Shown: in pieces, positions 57,669 to 64,000 of the stretch
Layout: every line of letters starts with the position of its first letter
Numbering within the stretch: the first letter of the stretch is position 1
Notes under the pieces: model-generated
What the model was told of the DNA's origin: nothing
Databases searched by the model: none
What the model saw: only the letters and a program-made list of their open reading frames with translations
Made by a program: the position numbers and the translations under genes
Assembly: GCF_009901565.1 (NCBI RefSeq)
Contig: NZ_WXEW01000012.1
Coordinates: forward strand, 1-64,000
Direction of reading: 5' to 3'
Length of the DNA stretch: 64,000 bases
Origin: Herbidospora solisilvae
GTDB lineage: Bacteria > Actinomycetota > Actinomycetes > Streptosporangiales > Streptosporangiaceae

Positions 57669-58907
57669 TCAGTGCGACAGGAAGGCCGACAACTGCGGCG
57701 AGTACGTGGTGTGCAGGACCAGCGTCGCCGCTCCCACCACGGCGGCGTCGGCGCCCAGGGGGGAGGCGGCCACCTCGACCACCCGGATGTGCCGCGACAG
57801 CGGCCGGGTGGACAGGGCGGCGGCGACGGCCGCGGCGAACCGGTCTTCGACGTGCTCGATGCCGTGGCCGCCCAGCACGATGAGGTCGACGTCGACGAAG
57901 TTGGCGACGCTGACGGCGACCGAGGCCACGTGGCCGGCCGCCTCCTCGATGATCCCCACCGCGAGCGGGTCTCCGTCCGCCGCCGCGCGCAGGACCGCCG
58001 CGTGGTCGACGGCGGCCGGGTCGGCGGCGAACGGTTCGGCGAGCACGCCGCGACCGCCGGAGGCGAGGCGCGCGTGGGCCTGCTCCACGAGGGCCGACGG
58101 GTTGACCAGACGTTCGAGGCAGCCGTGGTTGCCGCAGTAGCACGCGGGCCCGTCGGCGAGCACGGTGGAGTGGCCGAACTCGCCGGCGTTCAGCGAACCG
58201 CCCCGGTAGACCTGGTGGTTGAGGATGAGCCCGCCGCCGATGCCGGTGCCGAAGTAGAGGTAGGCGAAGTGGGCCACCCCCTTGCCCGCGCCCGACCAGC
58301 GTTCGGCGACGGCGGCGGCGGTGGCGTCGTTGTCGAGCGTCACGGGCAGCCCGGTGGCCTCGGCGAGCATGCGCTGTACCGGCACCCGCGTCCAGTTCGA
58401 GAGCTGGGGCGGGGCCACGATCAGGCCGCGGTTCTGGTCGAGCGGCCCCGGCGCGGCCAGGCCGACGCCGAGCACCCGGTCGGACGGGACCTGCGACTCG
58501 GCCAGCACCTCACCGACGAGCGCGGCCATCGCGGCGACGACGTCGGCCGGGTCGGTCCCCGAGCTGACCGGCCGCCGCCGGACGGCCAGCGGCCGGCCGA
58601 GGAGGTCGACGACCGTGCAGGTGAGCTTCACGGGGTCGAAGTGCACCCCGACCGCCGCGCGCGCGTCGGGATTGAGGCGGAGCGTGGTGCGCGGCTTGCC
58701 GCCGTTGAGCACGCGGCTGGCGCCGTCCTCCCGCACCATGCCCTCGTCGATGAGCCGGCGGACGATGCCGGAGACGGTCTGCGGGGTGAGCCCGGTGCGT
58801 TCGGCGATCTCGACGCGGCTGATGCCGTCGGCGAGCTGGATTTGGTCCAGCACCACAGCTTGGTTGTATCGTCCCACTTTGGGAAGATTTGTACCCGCCT
58901 GTCGCAC
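57669..58907 (-). CDS. ROK-family transcriptional regulator (XylR/NagC type)
   Basis: A 412-residue repressor. The N-terminal helix-turn-helix (QLADGISRVEIAERTGLTPQ, TVSGIVRRLIDEG) is followed by a ROK sugar-kinase-like domain: VGLAAPGPLDQNRG, VTLDNDATAAAVAERW, YLYFGTGIGGGLIL, and the zinc motif GHSTVLADGPACYCGNHGC followed by LER. It probably binds the imported sugar or its phosphate. GTG at 58907. It is divergent from the mmsA-mmsB-chvE importer, with inverted repeats in the shared promoter, and is the likely regulator of that operon. Confidence 0.93.
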   Translation of the reverse strand: MRQAGTNLPKVGRYNQAVVLDQIQLADGISRVEIAERTGLTPQTVSGIVRRLIDEGMVREDGASRVLNGGKPRTTLRLNPDARAAVGVHFDPVKLTCTVVDLLGRPLAVRRRPVSSGTDPADVVAAMAALVGEVLAESQVPSDRVLGVGLAAPGPLDQNRGLIVAPPQLSNWTRVPVQRMLAEATGLPVTLDNDATAAAVAERWSGAGKGVAHFAYLYFGTGIGGGLILNHQVYRGGSLNAGEFGHSTVLADGPACYCGNHGCLERLVNPSALVEQAHARLASGGRGVLAEPFAADPAAVDHAAVLRAAADGDPLAVGIIEEAAGHVASVAVSVANFVDVDLIVLGGHGIEHVEDRFAAAVAAALSTRPLSRHIRVVEVAASPLGADAAVVGAATLVLHTTYSPQLSAFLSH

Positions 58908-58956
58908 TCAGGGTCCTTCCTGCTCGTCTGTCGGGTCACAGTCTGCACCAGAGCGT

Positions 58957-59012
58957 TGACTTAGTAAATCCAATGGATTTATGGTCCTTCGGATAGTTCT
59001 AACAACTAAGTC
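58957..59012 (+). promoter_or_regulatory. Promoter and ROK operator of the sugar importer operon
   Basis: TTGACT (58957-58962) and TATGGT (58980-58985) are 17 nt apart, a good promoter toward mmsA. A perfect inverted repeat, TAAATCC-AAT-GGATTTA (58965-58981), fills the spacer, and longer arms GACTTAGT (58958-58965) and ACTAAGTC (59005-59012) flank the start region. A ROK repressor on these sites would block initiation. Confidence 0.75.
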
Positions 59013-59053
59013 ATGAAACAAGTGAGGCATGTTGTGACCACGGAGACTCGTCC

Positions 59054-60601
59054 ATGACGAGCGCGCCGGTCCTGCTGGAGATGCGGTCGATCACCAAGAC
59101 GTTTCCCGGTGTCACCGCGCTGGCCGACGTGAACCTCGAGGTGCGGCAGGGCGAGATCCACGCGATCTGCGGGGAGAACGGCGCCGGCAAGTCGACGCTC
59201 ATGAAGGTGCTCAGCGGCGTCCATCCCCACGGGACCTACACCGGTGACATCGTCTACCAGGGCGAGCAGGTGCGCTTCTCCGACATCCGGGCGAGCGAGA
59301 ACGCGGGCATCGTGATCATCCACCAGGAGCTCGCGCTGGTGCCCGGCATGTCGATAACCGAGAACATCTTCCTCGGCAACGAGCCGCGCAAGCGGGGCGG
59401 CATCGACTGGAAGGCCGCGCAGCGCCGGGCGCTGGAACTGATGGAGGAGGTCGGCCTCCGTGAGGACCCCGACACCCTCATCAAGGACATCGGCGTCGGC
59501 AAGCAGCAGCTCGTCGAGATCGCCAAGGCGTTCGCCAAGGACGTCAAGCTGCTCATCCTGGACGAGCCGACCGCCGCGCTCAACGAGGCCGACTCCCGGC
59601 ACCTGCTCGACCTGCTGCGGGGCATCCGCGACCGGGGGGTGACCTCGATCATCATCTCCCACAAGCTGAACGAGATCGAGGCCATCGCCGACACCATCAC
59701 GATCCTGCGCGACGGCCGCACGATCGAGAGCCTCGACGTCAAGGCCGACGGCGTCAACGAGGACCGCATCGTGCGCGGCATGGTCGGCCGCGAGCTGCAC
59801 AGCCGCTTCCCCGAGCACACGCCGAACATCGGCGAGGTCTTCTTCGAGGTGCGCGACTGGACGGTGCGCCACCCGATCTCGGCCGACCGGCTGGTGTGCA
59901 AGGGGTCGAGCTTCAACGTCCGGCGCGGGGAGATCGTCGGGTTCGCCGGGCTCATGGGCGCCGGGCGCACCGAGCTGGCGATGAGCCTGTTCGGCCGCTC
60001 CTACGGGGTCTACCTGAGCGGCCGCGTCTTCAAGGACGGCGAGGAGGTCCAGCTCCGCACGGTGTCCGACGCCATCGACCACGGCCTGGCCTACGTCAGC
60101 GAGGACCGCAAGGCGATCGGCCTCAATCTGCTCGACGACATCAAGACCTCGATGGTCGCGGCCAAGTTGTCGAAGGTCGCCCACCACGGCGTCATCGACC
60201 CGGTGCGCGAGTACCGCTACGCCGAGGAGTACCGGCAGAGCCTGCGGGTCAAGACGCCCAGCGTCGACGAGGGCGTGACCAAGTTGTCGGGCGGCAACCA
60301 GCAGAAGGTCGTGCTGGCCAAATGGATGTTCACCGACCCCGACCTGCTGATCCTCGACGAGCCCACCCGGGGCATCGACGTGGGCGCCAAGTACGAGATC
60401 TACGGGATCATCCAGCGGCTGGCCGACCAGGGCAAGGGCGTCATCGTCATCTCCTCCGAGCTGCCCGAGCTCATCGGCCTGTGCGACCGCATCTACACGG
60501 TCTTCGAGGGCACGGTCACCGGCGAGGTCCCCCGCGCCGAGGCCGACCCGGAACTCCTCATGAAACAGATGACCTCTACCAAGAAGACCCCGATCCGATG
60601 A
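59054..60601 (+). CDS. mmsA: Multiple-monosaccharide ABC transporter ATP-binding protein MmsA
   Basis: A 515-residue ATPase with two ABC domains. Domain 1: Walker [29 protein letters not shown], Walker [13 protein letters not shown]. Domain 2: [19 protein letters not shown], signature [17 protein letters not shown], Walker [14 protein letters not shown]. Overall it matches the GguA/MmsA type that works with ChvE-like receptors for L-arabinose, D-xylose, galactose or fucose. ATG at 59054 is the first gene of the operon, divergent from the ROK regulator, and overlaps mmsB by 4 nt. Confidence 0.92.
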   Translation: MTSAPVLLEMRSITKTFPGVTALADVNLEVRQGEIHAICGENGAGKSTLMKVLSGVHPHGTYTGDIVYQGEQVRFSDIRASENAGIVIIHQELALVPGMSITENIFLGNEPRKRGGIDWKAAQRRALELMEEVGLREDPDTLIKDIGVGKQQLVEIAKAFAKDVKLLILDEPTAALNEADSRHLLDLLRGIRDRGVTSIIISHKLNEIEAIADTITILRDGRTIESLDVKADGVNEDRIVRGMVGRELHSRFPEHTPNIGEVFFEVRDWTVRHPISADRLVCKGSSFNVRRGEIVGFAGLMGAGRTELAMSLFGRSYGVYLSGRVFKDGEEVQLRTVSDAIDHGLAYVSEDRKAIGLNLLDDIKTSMVAAKLSKVAHHGVIDPVREYRYAEEYRQSLRVKTPSVDEGVTKLSGGNQQKVVLAKWMFTDPDLLILDEPTRGIDVGAKYEIYGIIQRLADQGKGVIVISSELPELIGLCDRIYTVFEGTVTGEVPRAEADPELLMKQMTSTKKTPIR

Positions 60602-61896
60602 GCCGAATCAAAGACCTCCAGAAGAACCTGTTCGGGGGCACCACCTCCAACGCCCGCCAGTTCGGCATGATCTTCACGCTCGTGGCCATCGTGCTGCTGT
60701 TCCAGATCTGGACCGACGGCCTGACGCTGACCTCGGGCAACCTCATCGCCGTCGTCAGCCAGTACTCCTACATCCTCATCCTGGCCATCGGCATGCTGAT
60801 GGTGATCGTGGCCGGGCACATCGACCTGTCGGTCGGCTCGGTCGCCGCCTTCACCGGCATCGTGGTGGCCAAGGCCATGCAGGAGTTCTCCCTGCCGTGG
60901 CCGGTGGGCATCCTGCTCGGGCTGGCCGTCGGCGCGCTGATCGGCGCCTGGCAGGGCTTCTGGGTCGCCTACGTCGGCGTGCCGGCGTTCATCGTGACGC
61001 TGGCCGGCATGCTGCTGTTCCGCGGCGGCAACCAGTACATCGGCAACGCCGACACCGTCCCGGTGTCGGAGGGCTTCCGTACGATCGGCGCCGGGTTCCT
61101 GCCCGAGGTGGGCCCGAACACCGGCTACAACAACCTGACGCTGCTGCTCGGCCTGGCCGCGTGCGCGGGCGTGATCTGGCGGGAGCTGAAGGCTCGCCAG
61201 ACCCGGCGCGAGATGAACGCCGACGTCGCGCCGATGTGGATCTCGGTGCTCCGGATGGCCGTCATGGTCGGCGTCATCGTGTTCGCCACGCTGCGCTTCG
61301 CCGGCGGCCGGGTCGGCACCAGCCTGCCGATCTCCGGCATCATCCTGATCGCCCTGGTGCTGGCGTACTCCCACTACACCCGCAACACCATCGGCGGCCG
61401 GCACATCTACGCGGTGGGCGGCAACTCCCGCGCCGCCGAACTGTCCGGCGTGAAGCTGAAGCGGGTCAACTTCCTCGTCATGATGAACATGTCCGTCCTG
61501 GCCGCGCTGGCCGGGATGATCTTCGTGGCGCGGTCGTCGGCCTCCGGCCCCCAAGACGGCCTGAGCTGGGAGCTCGACGCCATCGCGGCGGTCTTCATCG
61601 GTGGCGCGGCCGTCTCCGGCGGCCTCGGCACCATCAGCGGGTCCATCGTCGGCGGCCTGGTCATGGCCCTGCTGAACAACGGCCTGCAGCTCGAAGGCGT
61701 CGGCTCCGACATGGTCCAGATCATCAAGGGCCTGGTCCTGCTGCTCGCGGTGGCCTTCGACGTCTACAACAAGAGCCAGGGCCGCTTCTCGATCATCGGG
61801 TCGCTGATGCGCCCCTTCCGCCGGGACGATCCGGCCCCACCGGCCAATCGACCTTCCCCGTCGTCGGACGCCGACAAGGCTCCGGTCGCCGGTTGA
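60598..61896 (+). CDS. mmsB: Multiple-monosaccharide ABC transporter permease MmsB
   Basis: A 432-residue permease, longer than RbsC types as is normal for MmsB/GguB. Segments: [20 protein letters not shown] followed by [32 protein letters not shown], an inserted cytoplasmic loop ([16 protein letters not shown]), [20 protein letters not shown] and [20 protein letters not shown]. The C-terminal tail is Pro/Ser-rich and disordered. ATG at 60598 overlaps mmsA. A weak hairpin (61903-61925) separates it from the binding-protein gene. Confidence 0.93.
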   Translation: MSRIKDLQKNLFGGTTSNARQFGMIFTLVAIVLLFQIWTDGLTLTSGNLIAVVSQYSYILILAIGMLMVIVAGHIDLSVGSVAAFTGIVVAKAMQEFSLPWPVGILLGLAVGALIGAWQGFWVAYVGVPAFIVTLAGMLLFRGGNQYIGNADTVPVSEGFRTIGAGFLPEVGPNTGYNNLTLLLGLAACAGVIWRELKARQTRREMNADVAPMWISVLRMAVMVGVIVFATLRFAGGRVGTSLPISGIILIALVLAYSHYTRNTIGGRHIYAVGGNSRAAELSGVKLKRVNFLVMMNMSVLAALAGMIFVARSSASGPQDGLSWELDAIAAVFIGGAAVSGGLGTISGSIVGGLVMALLNNGLQLEGVGSDMVQIIKGLVLLLAVAFDVYNKSQGRFSIIGSLMRPFRRDDPAPPANRPSPSSDADKAPVAG

Positions 61897-61959
61897 CCTC
61901 CCCGGGCGCGTTCCCCACACGCCCGTGACATCACCATCCCCAGAAGGGCTAGTTTCACC

Positions 61960-63081
61960 ATGCGGAAATATCTGACCAGGAGCGTCGCGTTGATCGGCGC
62001 CGTGGCGCTGCTCACGCTGGGCGCCTGCTCCAACGAGCGGGAGGGCGCCCCGGCCGCGGACACCGGCGCCGGCGCCGCGCCGGCCAAGGGCTTCGCCGCC
62101 GACGCCCTCATCGGGGTAGCCCTGCCGTCCAAGACCTCCGAGAACTGGGTGCTCGCCGGTGACCTGTTCACCAACGGGCTCAAGGAGGCCGGCTTCACCT
62201 CCGATGTCCAGTACGCGGGCGCCTCCACCACCGTCGCCGACCAGCAGGCCCAGATCTCCGCCATGGTCACCAAGGGCGCCAAGGTCATCGTGATCGGCGC
62301 CACCGACGCCGCGCAGCTCACCACCCAGGTCAAGCAGGCCAAGGAGGCCGGCGCGGTGGTCATCGCCTACGACCGGCTGATCACCAACACCCCCGACGTC
62401 GACTACTACATCGCCTTCGACAACTTCAAGGTCGGCCAGCTCCAGGGCCAGGCGCTCCTGGACGGCATGAAGGCCAAGAAGCCCGAGGGCCCGTGGACGA
62501 TCGAGCTGTTCTCCGGCTCGCCCGACGACAACAACTCGGGCGTGTTCTTCAACGGCGCGATGGACGTGCTCAAGCCGCTGATCGACAGCGGCGACGTCGT
62601 CGTGGGCTCCGGCCAGACCGACATCAAGCAGACCGCCATCCAGGGCTGGAAGGCCGAGAACGCCCAGCAGCGCATGGACTCGCTGCTGACCTCCACCTAC
62701 AACGGCGACAAGAAGCTCGACGGCGTCCTGTCGCCGAACGACACCCTCGCCCGCGCGATCATCACCTCGGTCAAGGGCGCCGGCAAGGACATCCCGGTCG
62801 TGACCGGCCAGGACTCCGAGGTCGAGTCGGTCAAGTCGATCATGGCCGGTGAGCAGTACTCGACGATCAACAAGGACACCCGCAAGCTGGTGGCCGAGAC
62901 GATCAACATGGTCAAGTCGCTCCAGGCCGGCAACGAGCCGACCATCAACGACAAGGACTCCTACGACAACGGCCAGAAGGTCGTCCCGGCCTACCTCCTC
63001 CCGCCGGTCATCGTGACCAAGGACAACGCCGCCGAGTCGTACGCCAACGACCCGAAGCTGGCCCCGCTCACCCAGGGCTGA
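61960..63081 (+). CDS. chvE: ChvE-type multiple-sugar-binding lipoprotein
   Basis: A 373-residue periplasmic-binding protein: lipoprotein signal (VALIGAVALLTLGAC), then LIGVALPSKTSENWVLAGDL, VIVIGATDAAQLTTQVKQAK, VVIAYDRLITNTPDVDYYIA, IELFSGSPDDNNSGVFFNGA and GVLSPNDTLARAIITSVKGA, all typical of ChvE receptors. AGAAGGG lies 12 nt before the ATG. It binds aldopentoses or hexoses and feeds MmsAB. Its position last in the operon after a hairpin suggests separately tuned expression. Confidence 0.93.
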   Translation: MRKYLTRSVALIGAVALLTLGACSNEREGAPAADTGAGAAPAKGFAADALIGVALPSKTSENWVLAGDLFTNGLKEAGFTSDVQYAGASTTVADQQAQISAMVTKGAKVIVIGATDAAQLTTQVKQAKEAGAVVIAYDRLITNTPDVDYYIAFDNFKVGQLQGQALLDGMKAKKPEGPWTIELFSGSPDDNNSGVFFNGAMDVLKPLIDSGDVVVGSGQTDIKQTAIQGWKAENAQQRMDSLLTSTYNGDKKLDGVLSPNDTLARAIITSVKGAGKDIPVVTGQDSEVESVKSIMAGEQYSTINKDTRKLVAETINMVKSLQAGNEPTINDKDSYDNGQKVVPAYLLPPVIVTKDNAAESYANDPKLAPLTQG

Positions 63082-63094
63082 CGCCGCGCCGCGT

Positions 63095-64000
63095 TCAGCC
63101 GGTCGCCTCGGCGGCGGCCCGCCCGGCCTGACGGCCGGACAGCAGGCAGCCGCCGAGGAAGGTGCCCTCCAGGGCGTTGTAGCCGTGCAGGCCGCCGCCC
63201 CCGAAACCGGCGGCCTCGCCCGCCGCGTACAGGCCGGGGACGGGCCGGCCGTCCGGGCCGAGGGCGCGGGAGTCGAGGTCGGTCTGGAGGCCGCCGAGGC
63301 TCTTCCTGGTCAGGACGTGCAGCCGGACGCCGATCAGCGGACCGGCCAGCGGGTCGAGCAGGCGGTGGGGGACGGCGGTGCGGCTGAGCCGGTCGCCCAG
63401 GAAGCGCCGCGAGTTGTGGATGCCCTGGATCTGGGCGTCCTTGCTGTAGGGGTTGGCGACCTGCAGGTCGCGGGCCACGATCTGGCGGCGCATCGTGTCG
63501 GCGTCGAGCAGGGCCTCGCCGGTCAGGCCGTTCATCTTCGCCACCAGTTCGTCCAGGGTGCCCGCGACGACGAAGTCCGCGCCGCGCCGTTTGAAGGCGT
63601 CCACCGGCGCGGGGGCGCCCCGGCCGAAGATCCGGCTGCGCAGCACCGCCTTCCGGTCGCCGCTGGTGATGTCGGGGTTCTGCTCCGAGCCCGACAACGC
63701 GAACTCCTTCTCCAGGATCGTCTGGGTGAGCACGAACCACGAGTGGTCGTAGCGTGCGATGTCAGGATCGGTGCGCAGGTGCTTGAGGGTGCCGAGGGTG
63801 TCGTAACCGGGCAGGCAGGGTTCGGGCAGGCGGCGGCCCAGCGCGTCGAACCACATCGACGACGGGCCTGGCAGGATGCGGATCGCGTGGCCGGGCCACA
63901 CCGGGTCCCAGTTCTGCACGCCCTCGGTGTAGTGCCACATCCGGTCCGGGTTGACGATCCGCGCCCCGGCCTTCTCGCTGATGGCCAGCATGCGGCCGTC
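63095..64000 (-). CDS. FAD-dependent dehydrogenase, C-terminal part (runs off the window)
   Basis: About 300 C-terminal residues of a flavoprotein of the fumarate reductase/KsdD-like oxidoreductase family are present; the N-terminal FAD-binding segment lies outside the window. Visible are GRMLAISEKAGARIVNPDRM, VVAGTLDELVAKMNGLTG and a C-terminal FAD-site motif VPGLYAAGEAAGFGGGGLHG followed by YNALEGTFLGGCLLSGRQAG. Many actinomycete members are annotated FAD-binding dehydrogenase. The substrate is not determined. It is convergent with the sugar operon, 14 nt from the end of chvE. Confidence 0.88.
   Translation of the reverse strand, partial: DGRMLAISEKAGARIVNPDRMWHYTEGVQNWDPVWPGHAIRILPGPSSMWFDALGRRLPEPCLPGYDTLGTLKHLRTDPDIARYDHSWFVLTQTILEKEFALSGSEQNPDITSGDRKAVLRSRIFGRGAPAPVDAFKRRGADFVVAGTLDELVAKMNGLTGEALLDADTMRRQIVARDLQVANPYSKDAQIQGIHNSRRFLGDRLSRTAVPHRLLDPLAGPLIGVRLHVLTRKSLGGLQTDLDSRALGPDGRPVPGLYAAGEAAGFGGGGLHGYNALEGTFLGGCLLSGRQAGRAAAEATG

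Overview
This window is high-GC, actinomycete-type DNA. GC-rich codons are used throughout, GTG starts and 4-nt overlaps (ATGA, GTGA, TTGA) are frequent, TTA codons are rare, and there are many Tat-exported and CBM13-carrying secreted proteins. A Streptosporangiales-like actinobacterium is my best inference from gene content; no rRNA or taxonomic marker is present to prove it.

Layout. (1) 1-7944: fucose and sugar use. A Tat-exported GH95 fucosidase (partial) is divergent from L-fuconate dehydratase, a GntR/FCD regulator and LarE. A Rbs-type sugar ABC transporter and a second, paralogous GntR/FCD regulator follow. (2) 7937-12025: complete bacterial selenocysteine machinery: selD, selA, selB and tRNA-Sec (selC). 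(3) 12055-16334: a SARP regulator and a tight operon resembling the accessory part of methylamine dehydrogenase loci. It holds a MauD-like thioredoxin, a Tat-exported disulfide-rich small protein, a membrane protein whose frame is interrupted by one in-frame UGA, a MauE-like protein and a lipoprotein. A hairpin sits just after the UGA and tRNA-Sec lies 2.7 kb upstream, so the membrane protein is a candidate new selenoprotein. (4) 16344-22980: three secreted carbohydrate-active proteins sharing nearly the same ricin-type CBM13 module. (5) 23033-28893: miscellaneous genes, decayed fragments (CGNR zinc finger, IS5-type transposase), an SDR/TetR pair with clear operators, and a copper chaperone plus DyP peroxidase unit. 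(6) 29149-30872: a DUF318 permease with a TIGR03943 partner.

(7) 32110-45561: the most striking locus. Twelve overlapping or closely spaced plus-strand genes encode a heterodimeric ABC transporter, a 31-residue precursor-like peptide behind an almost perfect Shine-Dalgarno, an E1/ThiF-like leader-binding protein, an S15/CocE-like protein that has lost its catalytic triad, three YcaO proteins, a TfuA protein and a complete siderophore-type metal ABC importer. A -35/-10 promoter carries a Zur/Fur-like box in its spacer, and a divergent MFS gene flanks it. I infer a metal-starvation-controlled RiPP (azoline and/or thioamide) metallophore pathway.

(8) 45558-53614: a membrane-anchored hypothetical, a cobalamin riboswitch with metE, a tRNA-CAU, a GmrSD-like protein fused to an alkyltransferase-like domain, a GNAT, an APH-like kinase and a small membrane protein. 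(9) 53815-57669: a SnoaL-like protein, TerC behind a probable yybP-ykoY (Mn) riboswitch, a 41-residue membrane peptide, a wrecked acetolactate synthase next to an intact acetolactate decarboxylase, and an epoxide-hydrolase remnant. (10) 57669-64000: a ROK regulator divergent from a ChvE-MmsAB sugar ABC transporter, and a partial FAD dehydrogenase at the window end.
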